A DNA stretch of 14,896 nucleotides from JAJFUG01 sp964473155 (GTDB taxonomy: Bacteria; Gemmatimonadota; Glassbacteria; GWA2-58-10), in contig CAYYNT010000083.1 of assembly GCA_964473155.1 (NCBI GenBank), positions 1-14,896 on the forward strand, given 5' to 3'. Positions within the stretch are counted from its first letter, which is position 1. Each line of letters begins with the position of its first letter. Shown here in pieces: positions 7,440 through 14,896 of this stretch. Below the pieces are notes generated by a model. The model did not search any database and was not told the origin of the DNA. It saw only the letters and a program-made list of their open reading frames with translations. A program made the position numbers and the translations under genes.

Positions 7440-9845
7440 ATGAAAAAGATTATTTCCCTCCTGATTTCCCTTCTGCTTATCGGTTCAGTTTCCCTCTCAT
7501 CTCAGGATTTTCCGCTCGATCTGAAAAACAGCGTCTGGCCCGCTGCGTGGATCGCCTGTCCCGGCAGCGAGCCGCAAGGTTACGGAGTATATCTCTATCG
7601 CCGGACTTTCGATCTGGAAAAGGCCCCGGGCAAGTTCATCGTCCATGTCAGCGCGGACAACCGTTACCGTCTGTATGTCAACGGAATTGAGGCCTCCGAG
7701 GGGCCCTCGCGCGGCGACCCGGATCACTGGCGCTACGAGAGCGTGGACCTGGCTCCCCTGCTTAAATCCGGACGGAACGTCCTGGCCGCGCTGGTCTGGA
7801 ATTACGGCGAATATATTCCCTGGGCGCAGATGACCCGCCGGACAGCATTCCTCCTGCAGGGGGACGGTCCGCTGGAAAAAGTGGCGAACACAGGCGCGGG
7901 GACCTGGAAGGTTATTCAGGACATGTCTTTTTCAGCCTTGCCGGGATCGTGGGATGCCGCCACTGGCCGAATGGAGGGTTCTCGCGGATTCAAGGTGGTG
8001 GGGCCTGGAGACAGGGTGGACGGCAGCCGGTGCATCTGGGGCTGGGCCGATGTGGACTTCGATGATTCAGGCTGGCAGACTCCGATCGAGGTCGGACGGC
8101 GCGCCACGCCGCGGGCTATTACGGATGGTGGTTCGTTCTGGAACCTCGTGCCCCGGCCGATCCCGGCCATGGAAAAGCGCCCCGAGGCCCCCGGCCGTAT
8201 CTGCAGGTCCAGCGGCATCTCTCCGGACGAGGGTTTCCTTTCCGGCGGCAAACCTTTGCTCGTCCCGGCCTCCAGCCGTGTCAGCCTTCTGATCGACCAG
8301 GGGTATCTGACCAACGCCTATCCCGAGCTGACCGTTTCCGGCGGCAAAGACGCGCTTGTCCGTCTGATCTGGTCCGAGGCCCTGTTTGATTCCACGGGCG
8401 AGAAGCAGAACCGGGACCGGGTGGAGGGGATGAACATTTTCGGCAATTATGACGAGTTTGTGCCGGACGGCGGCCCGCAACGGCGCTTTTCAACCCTCTG
8501 GTTCCGCACTTTCCGCTACCTGCAAATCGAAATTGCCACCGCGAATGAGCCGCTGACCATTCATTCGCTCAAAAACACGTTCACCGGCTATCCGTTCAAA
8601 CTCAACGCGGCGTTCGAGTGCGATGATCCCTCGGTGAAGGACATCTGGGAGGTTGCCTGGCGCACGGCCCGTCTCTGCGCCGGGGAAAACTATTTCGACT
8701 GCCCGTATTACGAGCAGTTGCAGTATGCCGGGGACACCCGCATCCAGTCCCTTATTTCGTTGTATCTCTCGGGGGATGACCGTCTGATGCGGCAGGCCAT
8801 CACGCATTTCGACGATTCCCGTCTGCCGGAGGGCCTGACCCAGAGCCGGTACCCGAGCAGCACGCCCCAGGTGATTCCTCCCTTCTCGCTGTTCTGGGTG
8901 CTTATGCTTCACGATTACTGGATGCATCGCCGTGATGACGCGTTCATCGAGGCCCATCTGAGCGCGGTCCGCGGAGTGCTCGAATGGTACGAGCGCCGCC
9001 TGGCGCCGGATGGGACGCTCGGGCCTTTGTCCTGGTGGAATTTCGCGGACTGGGTGGCGGAATATCCTTACGGCGTGCCGCCCGGAGCCGAGGAAGGCGG
9101 ATCAGCGGTGATTGCGCTCCAGTTTACGTACGCCCTGCGCTGCGCCTCGGACATGGCCCTGGCGTATGGACGGGACTGGGAGGCGCTGCGCTACCGCAAC
9201 CTGGCCGAACGGGTGGGACAGGCGGTCATGAAAGCCTGCTGGTCCGGCCAGCGAGGCATGTTAGCCGACACGCCACAGAAAAAACTGTTCACCCAGCATG
9301 CCAATGCTCTTGCCATTCTGCTCGACCTGGTCCCGCCCGCTGAACAACAGAAGCTGTTCGCGAAGATCACGCAGGAGAAGGATGTCGTGCGGGCGACGTT
9401 CTATTTCCAGTTCTACGTGCTCGAAGCCATGCGCCACAGCGGTCTGGGAGAGAATTACATGCGCATGCTCGGCCCCTGGCACGATATGATCCGCCACGGC
9501 CTGACCACTTTCTCCGAGAACCCCGAGCCGACCCGCTCCGACTGCCACGCCTGGAGCGCCAGTCCGGCCTGGGGTTTCCTGTCCTCTGTCTGCGGTATCC
9601 GTCCCGCCTCGCCGGGTTTCCGCACTGTGCGCATGGAACCCGCCCTGGGGCCGCTGAACCGCGTGCGGGCGCGAATGCCGCACCCGGATGGAAACATCGC
9701 GTTCAGCCTGGAACGCAGGAAAGGCGGCGCCGTGAGCGCATCCATCGATCTGCCGGACGGACTGCGGGGCGTGTTTGTCTGGGATGGAGTGGAGTACGGG
9801 CTTGCCCCAGGCGTCAACCGGCTTGAGATTGCAGGAAAGAAATAA
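7440..9845 (+). CDS. secreted alpha-L-rhamnosidase-like glycoside hydrolase (GH78 type)
   Basis: An 801-residue enzyme expected to release terminal alpha-L-rhamnose from glycans outside the cytoplasm. Residues 1-21 form a Sec signal peptide (two lysines, then a hydrophobic leucine/isoleucine core). Residues about 30-170 form a beta-sandwich typical of GH78 N-termini, with a segment VSADNRYRLYVNG near 68-80. The (alpha/alpha)6 catalytic region contains DCPYYEQLQYAGD at 420-432; Asp420, Glu425 and Asp432 match in spacing the D-x4-E-x6-D acidic set of characterised GH78 enzymes such as Bacillus RhaB. A second acidic cluster, FSENPEPTRSDCHAW with Glu693 and Glu696, lies where the general base is expected. 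A C-terminal beta-domain follows. It is shorter than the larger multi-domain GH78 enzymes. The start has an AGGTG site 5 nt upstream. It lies 70 bp after the kinase and 90 bp before the hydrolase gene, so shared transcription is possible. Exact linkage specificity cannot be read. Confidence 0.87.
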   Translation: MKKIISLLISLLLIGSVSLSSQDFPLDLKNSVWPAAWIACPGSEPQGYGVYLYRRTFDLEKAPGKFIVHVSADNRYRLYVNGIEASEGPSRGDPDHWRYESVDLAPLLKSGRNVLAALVWNYGEYIPWAQMTRRTAFLLQGDGPLEKVANTGAGTWKVIQDMSFSALPGSWDAATGRMEGSRGFKVVGPGDRVDGSRCIWGWADVDFDDSGWQTPIEVGRRATPRAITDGGSFWNLVPRPIPAMEKRPEAPGRICRSSGISPDEGFLSGGKPLLVPASSRVSLLIDQGYLTNAYPELTVSGGKDALVRLIWSEALFDSTGEKQNRDRVEGMNIFGNYDEFVPDGGPQRRFSTLWFRTFRYLQIEIATANEPLTIHSLKNTFTGYPFKLNAAFECDDPSVKDIWEVAWRTARLCAGENYFDCPYYEQLQYAGDTRIQSLISLYLSGDDRLMRQAITHFDDSRLPEGLTQSRYPSSTPQVIPPFSLFWVLMLHDYWMHRRDDAFIEAHLSAVRGVLEWYERRLAPDGTLGPLSWWNFADWVAEYPYGVPPGAEEGGSAVIALQFTYALRCASDMALAYGRDWEALRYRNLAERVGQAVMKACWSGQRGMLADTPQKKLFTQHANALAILLDLVPPAEQQKLFAKITQEKDVVRATFYFQFYVLEAMRHSGLGENYMRMLGPWHDMIRHGLTTFSENPEPTRSDCHAWSASPAWGFLSSVCGIRPASPGFRTVRMEPALGPLNRVRARMPHPDGNIAFSLERRKGGAVSASIDLPDGLRGVFVWDGVEYGLAPGVNRLEIAGKK

Positions 9846-9935
9846 AGAATGATGGTTGCTTGCATATCGGGCTTAGCTGAGTCTGGCTGCCGCCTGAGGG
9901 TTTGATATTTCATTCAGCCGGAGGATAAGGCAAGG

Positions 9936-10958
9936 ATGCTGAAATATGAATATCTGAAATCTATTGCTGTGACGGTTATACTGTTCTGCGGCTGCAATGC
10001 CGGCTCTGAGGAGAAAAGCATGGTTCCGAACGAACAGGCTGCAACCTGGCCTCCAGAGGTCAGCGAGGTTTCGGTTATCAGCAGTCTGGACGGCGCCGGG
10101 CAAAAAGCAATGTTCTGGACGCCACCGGCTGATGAACCGCGACCCCTTCTGGTTGCACTGCACACCTGGAGCGGCGATCACCGTCAGCCGGAAAGCATCA
10201 ACTACTGGCAGGACTGCCGTGAGCGCGGCTGGGTGTTCATGCACCCGGATTTCCGCGGACCGAATGTCCAACCGCTGGCCTGCGGAAGCGAGGCGGCGGT
10301 GCAGGACGTTCTGGATGCGGTGGAATATGCTAAAGCTCACGCGATGGTGGACACCAGCCGTATCTACCTGGTGGGCTGCTCCGGCGGCGGTTATCTGACT
10401 CTGCTTATGGCCGGCCGTCACCCGGAGGTCTGGGCCGCGGCCTCGGCCTGGGTGCCGATCTCGGACCTGGCTGCCTGGCACGCACAGTGTTCGGGGACTG
10501 ACAATCCGCAGCGCGGCTACGCTGAAAACATGGAAGCGGTCTGCGGCGGCGCACCGGGAGCCTCGTCCGCGGTTGACAGCTCCTACGCACAACGTTCGGC
10601 CCTCACCTGGCTGCACCGGGCCGCCGGGCTTAAATTGGAGATCAACGCCGGGATCCATGACGGGCACACAGGCTCCGTGCCGGTGAGCCACAGCCTGAGA
10701 GCGTTCAACTGCCTGGCCGCGGCCAACGGCCGCCCGGAGCTGGCGCTTACGGATCCGCAGATCGAGTGGATTACCACCCGCGAGAGCCTGCCGGAGGAGT
10801 TGAACGGTCAGGCCGATAACGACAGCCTGTACGGTGAGCGCGGGGTGCTGTTCCGCCGTCAGGCCGGTCCGGCGCGGGTGACTCTGTTCGAGGGCGGGCA
10901 CGAGATAATCTACCGCGCGGCCCTTGCCTGGCTGGACAGCCAGGGCAGCAAATATTAA
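9936..10958 (+). CDS. alpha/beta hydrolase (prolyl oligopeptidase/esterase-like), probable lipoprotein
   Basis: A 340-residue serine hydrolase. The N-terminus has a short hydrophobic stretch ending in FCGC; Cys20 could be lipidated, though Phe at -3 and Cys at -2 make the lipobox weaker than those of the M49 and lyase-like proteins. The nucleophile elbow GCSGGGY is at 147-153 with Ser149. The candidate acid is Asp242 in IHDGHTGSVP after a predicted beta strand, and the candidate base is His322 in FEGGHE. HTWSGDH in the first third fits the oxyanion-hole loop of this fold. It could be a peptidase or a carbohydrate esterase; its position next to a rhamnosidase favours a de-esterifying role, which is inference. 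GGAGG at 9920-9924 lies 11 nt before the ATG. It is probably co-transcribed with the upstream gene. Confidence 0.82.
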   Translation: MLKYEYLKSIAVTVILFCGCNAGSEEKSMVPNEQAATWPPEVSEVSVISSLDGAGQKAMFWTPPADEPRPLLVALHTWSGDHRQPESINYWQDCRERGWVFMHPDFRGPNVQPLACGSEAAVQDVLDAVEYAKAHAMVDTSRIYLVGCSGGGYLTLLMAGRHPEVWAAASAWVPISDLAAWHAQCSGTDNPQRGYAENMEAVCGGAPGASSAVDSSYAQRSALTWLHRAAGLKLEINAGIHDGHTGSVPVSHSLRAFNCLAAANGRPELALTDPQIEWITTRESLPEELNGQADNDSLYGERGVLFRRQAGPARVTLFEGGHEIIYRAALAWLDSQGSKY

Positions 10959-11169
10959 AGGTTATATATTTAGTCTGTTGAATAATGATTTCAAAACACA
11001 CCCCCTGTTTCCCTTTTTGGGCTATGCACCTGATTACGGCGCCCACTATATATTGTGTTTTGGCATATTAACGTTTATGTCTTTATTGGTGCGTAAGATT
11101 TTAACACGAATCTTCACAAAAATATCAACTCGGTAGCGGTAAAGATGACATATCAGAAAACGGATAGGT

Positions 11170-11240
11170 CTGTCGTAGGGGCGCGGCATGCCGCGCCCGA
11201 AGGCCTTCAACGGGCGACTCATGAGTCGCCCCTACAACAG
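11170..11240. repeat. 71-bp composite inverted-repeat element
   Basis: The ends are CTGTCGTAGGGGCG (11170-11183) and CGCCCCTACAACAG (11227-11240), a 14-bp inverted pair with one mismatch. Three perfect palindromes lie inside: GGGCGCGGCA plus its complement at 11179-11198, GAAGGCCTTC at 11199-11208, and GGGCGACTCA plus its complement at 11212-11231. This looks like a dispersed, REP- or MITE-like intergenic unit. It has no coding capacity. Its left palindrome is related to the one at 2257-2280. Confidence 0.75.
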
Positions 11241-11422
11241 AACTGAGAAATTTACGGAGTCTTCGATCAATGTAAGAAGCTGTTTTTTTCAGATAGTTCT
11301 CCATAAACAGGAATGCTATCTGTAGTATCTACTGTAGTCAAGTGCATAGCCCCATTCCCTTTTTTAAGTGGGACTGCAAAACCGCGCTGATAGGTGTTTG
11401 CAGCTTAGCCGAAAGTGGCGGC

Positions 11423-11450
11423 GGTCCTCCCGCCTTGAAAAGGGGGGACC
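11423..11450. repeat. C-run/G-run hairpin repeat upstream of the nitrilase-like gene
   Basis: GGTCCTCCC (11423-11431) can pair with GGGGGGACC (11442-11450), nine pairs with one G-T wobble around a 10-nt loop. It is followed by a purine-rich GAGGGGGATTT tract (11451-11461). The whole resembles widespread CCCCTTTT...GGGGG intergenic repeats. It lies inside an open frame that runs on from 11342, which shows that this upstream part is not part of the protein. Confidence 0.5.
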
Positions 11451-11515
11451 GAGGGGGATTTTATCCAATAAATCAAAACATCTGTATGGCTTTATCCATT
11501 TGCCTTCGTGTAATG

Positions 11516-11522
11516 GGAGGGG
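11516..11522 (+). promoter_or_regulatory. Shine-Dalgarno-like site before a TTG start
   Basis: GGAGGGG at 11516-11522 lies just upstream of a TTG at 11525. Using that TTG gives an N-terminus MRRAGLVFLSAIFL, a well-formed signal peptide. The competing site is GGAGG at 11584-11588, 5 nt before the ATG at 11594, which would give a cytoplasmic protein; that G-rich run also encodes Ser-Glu-Glu-Ala, so it may be incidental. Confidence 0.4.
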
Positions 11523-11524
11523 CC

Positions 11525-12382
11525 TTGAGGCGAGCAGGCTTAGTGTTTCTGTCCGCGATTTTTCTGACCATGTCTGTATCATCGGAGGAGGCCATGGCGC
11601 TGGAGAAAGTCAAGATCGCGGTGGCGCAGATGCAGTGCGTGGACTCCGACCTGGAGGGGAATTTCAGCCGGATTGCGTCGCTGGTCGAACGCGCCGACAG
11701 CGCGGGGGCGCAGATCGTGATGTTCCCGGAAACGGTCGATCTGGGCTGGGTCAATCCTGAGGCGCACAGTCTGGCCGGGCCTGTTCCGGGGCCGTTCTCC
11801 AGCCGGATCTGCGAACTGGCCGGAAAGCATTCGATCTGGATCGGGATCGGTCTGTGCGAGAAGGACGGTGACAAGCTGTACGACAGCGCCATCCTGATCG
11901 ATTCGCAGGGGGCGATCCGTCTGAAGCACCGCAAAGTGGAGCTTCTTGCCTGGTTGATGGACCCGCCTTACAGCGCGGGCGATTCCACGAAGGCCTCGGT
12001 GGTGGAAACACCGTTCGGCCGGGTGGGGATAATAATCTGCGCCGACAGTTTCAACGACGGCATGCTGCAAGTCCTGGCCGCGGCCCGTCCCGACCTGGTC
12101 TATGTCCCCTACGGCTGGGCGGCGGAGAAGAAAGACTGGCCCGAGCACTCGTTCAGCCTGGTGCGCACGGTGCAGCGGGTGGCGCACTCGACAGGCGCGC
12201 CGGTGATCGGTCCGAACGTGGTGGGTGAAATCACGCACGGACCCTGGACCGGCTGGACCTACGAGGGATTGAGCACCGCCGCCCAGGCTGGCGGGCTTTC
12301 GATCTACCAGGGCCGCTGGAACCGCGAGGACCTGACAGTGATTGAAATCAGCCCGGGCAACATTCTGGATCCAACCAGATAA
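11525..12382 (+). CDS. carbon-nitrogen hydrolase (nitrilase superfamily), probably exported
   Basis: With the TTG start this is a 285-residue amidohydrolase. It would act on a C-N bond of a small amide, ureide or N-acyl compound through a cysteine thioester. The Glu-Lys-Cys triad is in place: Glu69 in FPET, Lys137 in HRKVEL and Cys172 in IICAD. The core begins KIAVAQMQC, as usual for the family. Before it, residues 1-25 read as a signal peptide (MRR, hydrophobic core, AMA before the cleavage point), which is unusual because most family members are cytoplasmic. Alternative starts are ATG 11513 (signal kept, no ribosome site) and ATG 11594 (signal lost, 262 residues, good ribosome site). The frame is open back to 11342, but that part crosses a hairpin repeat. 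It lies 73 bp before the lyase-like gene. Substrate is unknown; an N-acyl or amide group on a glycan product or peptide is a guess. Confidence 0.85.
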   Translation: MRRAGLVFLSAIFLTMSVSSEEAMALEKVKIAVAQMQCVDSDLEGNFSRIASLVERADSAGAQIVMFPETVDLGWVNPEAHSLAGPVPGPFSSRICELAGKHSIWIGIGLCEKDGDKLYDSAILIDSQGAIRLKHRKVELLAWLMDPPYSAGDSTKASVVETPFGRVGIIICADSFNDGMLQVLAAARPDLVYVPYGWAAEKKDWPEHSFSLVRTVQRVAHSTGAPVIGPNVVGEITHGPWTGWTYEGLSTAAQAGGLSIYQGRWNREDLTVIEISPGNILDPTR

Positions 12383-12455
12383 GCGGCGCATATTCAGACG
12401 AAATCTTTTCCCCGGACCCTGAAGTTATTAATACAGTTCAAGGGAGACTGACCAT

Positions 12456-14810
12456 ATGCTTAATAAGGAAAGTTCGCGCCTTCTTATGGTTTTTCTGTCA
12501 ACGCTATTGGTTTTATGCGCTCTTGCGGCCTGCATGCCGAAATCTGACAGCGGCGCAGCCTTGCCGCTTGCGCAGGGGGAATTCAAGTATCTCGGGCCGG
12601 AGCTGGATTATCATCCCGAGCTGCTGCGTCCCTCCCCTGCGGATGGCGACACCGTGCTGAACGACCCGCCCGGTTTCAACTGGCAGCCCGAGGACAGTTC
12701 GCGGGCTTTCATTTTCGAGGTTTCGCGCGATCCTGAGTTCTCCGAGAGCGATGATCTGCTTGGAATGGCCCGTGGCGGCGGTTCTCTTCTGCCAGCCTCG
12801 CTAAACGCCGATCCAATGATTGCGGAAGGGAAACGGAGCTGGCTGGTGGCCGGGCTGCCCCTGCCGATGCACCACCCGCGGTTCAAGCTGGGAGCGGGTC
12901 AGTGGTTCTGGCGCTGGCGCTGCTTAATGGCGGACGGCAGCGCGACCCCGCCCTCGGCCGCCCGGCGTTTCGTTGTGTCATCCGAAGCGCTGGAATACAC
13001 GGTCCCGGCGCTCAGCCAATTGCTGTCAAACATCCCCGCCGGTCATCCGCGCCTTTTTATCCGGCCGGAGAAGCTTGATAGTATTAAAAATTTAATAGTC
13101 ACTTCCGAGCCGCACAAACGTCTCTGGGAGCGAATCCGTCAGTTCACGGACGATTCCCTTCTGACCCGGCCCCTGATGCAGGAGCCGCCGATGTTCCCGG
13201 AGGGACCGTTCAATTACCCGCTCTGGCGCGAGTATTACGACCAGGCGCGCAAAATGGGGCAGACTCTGGATTTCCTTGGTTTCTGCTATCTGATATCCGG
13301 TGACACCAGATATTCCGGACGCGCCCGTGAGTGGCTCCTGCACCTGACCGCCTGGGACCCGGACGGCAGCAGCAACATGCAGTACAATGACGAGGTGGCG
13401 ATGCCGATCCTGCTGAACGGCGCGCGAGCCTGGGACTGGATTTACAATTCACTCGAACCGGCCGAACGCGACAGCATCCGCGCGATGCTGGCCCTGCGCG
13501 CCGAGCAGGCTTTCCAGCGCTGGCAGAACCGTCCCTACCACCTGAAGCCCTTCGCCAGCCACGAGACCCGTCTGTTCAACTATATTTCACAGACAGGAAT
13601 CATCCTGCACGGCGAGGTCCCGGAGGCGGACAACTGGCTGGCCTATGTCCTGCCGGTGGTCACAACTTTTTACCCGCCCTGGGGCGGGCGCGACGGCGGC
13701 TACTCGGAGGGACCGAGCTACTGGATGATGTATTACAACTACATGCTGCAGTCAGCGCATGCCATCCGCTGCGCCATGGGCCTGGATATCCTGAAAAAGC
13801 CGTTCTACCGGAACAACGGCTGGTTCAAGATTTATGGCTACCCATATTTCGGGAAGATGCTGCCGTTCGGCGACACGGGAATTGGCTCGTACTGGCCCGC
13901 GGACAAGATCAATCTCTACCACATGGCCTCGCTGTTCGGCAACCCCTATTTCCGCTGGCGCGCGGAAAACAGCCAGCCGGCGGAAATGCCGGTCAACGAA
14001 ACCGAGGTCCCCAGCGGAATAATGAGCTTTTTCTGGCTGGATGAGGGGCCGGAGCATGTCCAGCCAAAACCGCCGCTGGATATCCCGCGCAGCCGCGTTT
14101 TCCGGGATGTCGGCCTGGTGGCTTTCCACCAGGACCCCTCCGATCCAGATGAAATCTACATGCTGTTCAAAAGCTCGCCCTACGGAGCCTGGAGCCACAT
14201 ATACGCCGACCAGAATTCATTCTACATCCAGGGATTCGGCGAGGCGCTGGCCATCCAGAGCGGTTATTACCCGCACTATGGCCACCCGCACCACAAAAGC
14301 TGGACCTGGGAGACACGGGCGCACAACTCCGTGCTGGTGGACGGCGAGGGGCAGAAGATACGGGACCGCGCCTCGCGCGGCCGGATCGTGGAATGGCAGT
14401 TCGGCTCCGGGGAGGACGGTTCCCTGGACTATGCGGCCGGGGACGCCACCGAGGCCTATGCCGGGAGGCTCGACCGGTTCGTGCGACGGGTGTTCTACCG
14501 CCGCCCGGACGAATTCCTGATCCTGGACGACCTTCAGGCCCCGAAAGAGGTGCGCTTCGACTGGCTTCTTCACTCACTCGAGAAGATGGAGATCGACCCG
14601 AAAGCGCGTGTCGTAACCGTGAAAAAAGGCCGCGCGCGGATGACTGTGGAGTTCCTGGAACCGGCGAACCTGACATTCTCACAGGACAACAAGTTTACGG
14701 ACAGTCCGGGGGAGGGTTACCCGGACCAGTGGCACCTGACTGTCTCGACCGCCGGAAAGAGCCGGGCGGCGGCGTTTGTCGTGCGGATGAAAGTCTGGCA
14801 GGCAAAATGA
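12456..14810 (+). CDS. DUF4962/heparinase II-III-like polysaccharide lyase, lipoprotein
   Basis: A 784-residue protein with a lipoprotein signal: hydrophobic core, then lipobox LAAC with Cys26. Residues about 45-175 form an Ig-like domain (PSPADGDTVLNDPPGFNW, then a strand-rich stretch), as in DUF4962 proteins. HPRLF near 195 opens the alpha-toroid, which continues with NDEVAMPILLNGARAWDW. Candidate catalytic residues by analogy to heparinase II are His369 in ASHETRLFNY, Tyr416 or Tyr422 in GGYSEGPSYW, and His581 in WSHIYADQNSF, where the C-terminal beta-sandwich begins. Such enzymes cleave uronate-containing chains by beta-elimination. The size is close to that of heparinase II. The start has AAGGGAG at 12440-12446, 9 nt upstream. 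It follows the nitrilase-like gene by 73 bp, and a repeat end lies 32 bp after its stop. Fold family is fairly sure; lyase activity and substrate (glycosaminoglycan, ulvan or gellan-like) are not proven. Confidence 0.85.
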   Translation: MLNKESSRLLMVFLSTLLVLCALAACMPKSDSGAALPLAQGEFKYLGPELDYHPELLRPSPADGDTVLNDPPGFNWQPEDSSRAFIFEVSRDPEFSESDDLLGMARGGGSLLPASLNADPMIAEGKRSWLVAGLPLPMHHPRFKLGAGQWFWRWRCLMADGSATPPSAARRFVVSSEALEYTVPALSQLLSNIPAGHPRLFIRPEKLDSIKNLIVTSEPHKRLWERIRQFTDDSLLTRPLMQEPPMFPEGPFNYPLWREYYDQARKMGQTLDFLGFCYLISGDTRYSGRAREWLLHLTAWDPDGSSNMQYNDEVAMPILLNGARAWDWIYNSLEPAERDSIRAMLALRAEQAFQRWQNRPYHLKPFASHETRLFNYISQTGIILHGEVPEADNWLAYVLPVVTTFYPPWGGRDGGYSEGPSYWMMYYNYMLQSAHAIRCAMGLDILKKPFYRNNGWFKIYGYPYFGKMLPFGDTGIGSYWPADKINLYHMASLFGNPYFRWRAENSQPAEMPVNETEVPSGIMSFFWLDEGPEHVQPKPPLDIPRSRVFRDVGLVAFHQDPSDPDEIYMLFKSSPYGAWSHIYADQNSFYIQGFGEALAIQSGYYPHYGHPHHKSWTWETRAHNSVLVDGEGQKIRDRASRGRIVEWQFGSGEDGSLDYAAGDATEAYAGRLDRFVRRVFYRRPDEFLILDDLQAPKEVRFDWLLHSLEKMEIDPKARVVTVKKGRARMTVEFLEPANLTFSQDNKFTDSPGEGYPDQWHLTVSTAGKSRAAAFVVRMKVWQAK

Positions 14811-14842
14811 GTTTCGAGCGGCAGGGATTCATTGTTCGCGCA

Positions 14843-14896
14843 GGGGCTGTCCCAAAAGTCTTAAATGTAGCGACTGTGTTAGGAATCAAGCGACAC
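14843..14896. mobile_element. left end of a repeat/IS-like element, cut by the window edge
   Basis: GGGGCTGTCCCAAAAGTC at 14843-14860 followed by TTAAATGTAG matches the left end of the 2232-2357 element, 24 of 28 bases, in the same orientation. The right end is not in the window, so this may be another short element or the edge of a full insertion sequence. No coding sequence can be seen in the 54 bases present. Confidence 0.5.

Larger units (their letters stand above)
10959..11524. other. gene-free, repeat-bearing intergenic stretch
   Basis: About 565 bp without a gene I can support. Positions 10959-11160 are markedly more AT-rich than the flanking genes. A 70-codon open frame at 10924-11136 begins inside the hydrolase gene and its translation resembles no protein I know, so it is not called. 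The 71-bp inverted-repeat element follows at 11170-11240. Next comes a T-rich stretch with a short inverted repeat (CAGATAG at 11290-11296, CTATCTG at 11316-11322), then the hairpin repeat at 11423-11450. No tRNA, riboswitch or terminator with a U-tract was recognised. Confidence 0.6.

Noticed and set aside
9873..10901. A 342-codon minus-strand open frame opposite the alpha/beta hydrolase
   Set aside because: Antisense shadow; the + strand frame has a signal sequence, nucleophile elbow and candidate catalytic acid and histidine.
10924..11136. A 70-codon + strand open frame after the hydrolase
   Set aside because: It starts inside the hydrolase gene, lies mostly in AT-rich spacer, has no convincing ribosome site and its translation matches no family I know.
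11290..11340. Short inverted repeat CAGATAG...CTATCTG and nearby CTGTAG duplication
   Set aside because: Seven-base arms with a 19-nt loop are within chance expectation for AT-rich DNA; no function can be argued.
11342..11512. N-terminal extension of the nitrilase-like frame back to 11342
   Set aside because: This part crosses the hairpin repeat at 11423-11450 and its translation is not protein-like; the signal peptide starts after it.

Overview
The window holds six genes, all on the + strand, in moderately GC-rich DNA with AT-rich, repeat-bearing gaps. Five of the six products carry an export signal and three of these have a lipobox, so the host is a Gram-negative-type bacterium. Clear Shine-Dalgarno sites (for example before 138 and 12456), a lipoprotein M49 peptidase, a hybrid kinase with many PAS domains and secreted polysaccharide-active enzymes would fit a member of the FCB superphylum or a related uncultured carbohydrate-degrading lineage. 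That placement is inference; no rRNA or single-copy marker is present.

Layout. 1-137: leader with a candidate sigma70 promoter. 138-2213: M49 (dipeptidyl peptidase III family) zinc peptidase lipoprotein. 2214-2515: gap holding a 126-bp element with terminal inverted repeats, a perfect 22-nt palindrome and a candidate promoter. 2516-7369: a 1617-residue soluble hybrid histidine kinase with about eight PAS domains, a jelly-roll-like insertion near the N-terminus, HisKA/HATPase and a C-terminal receiver. 7440-9845: secreted GH78-type alpha-L-rhamnosidase. 9936-10958: exported alpha/beta hydrolase (probable lipoprotein). 10959-11524: gene-free stretch with an AT-rich part, a 71-bp repeat element and a second hairpin repeat. 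11525-12382: nitrilase-superfamily amidohydrolase, probably exported. 12456-14810: lipoprotein of the DUF4962/heparinase II-III-like polysaccharide lyase type. 14843-end: left end of a repeat element related to the one at 2232.

How they may fit together. The rhamnosidase, the alpha/beta hydrolase and the lyase-like protein are exported enzymes with catalytic motifs in place; the first and last suggest an acidic, rhamnose-containing polysaccharide as substrate (inference). The sensor kinase lies 70 bp upstream of the rhamnosidase and could regulate the set, but it has no DNA-binding output and its partner is not in the window. There are no transporters, SusC/D pairs or sugar-catabolic genes here, so this is at best part of a utilisation locus.

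The most unusual items are the kinase N-terminus, where a lectin-like beta-rich module seems to interrupt a PAS domain in a protein with no membrane segment, and two families of intergenic inverted repeats, one of which shows compensatory base changes between its two copies.
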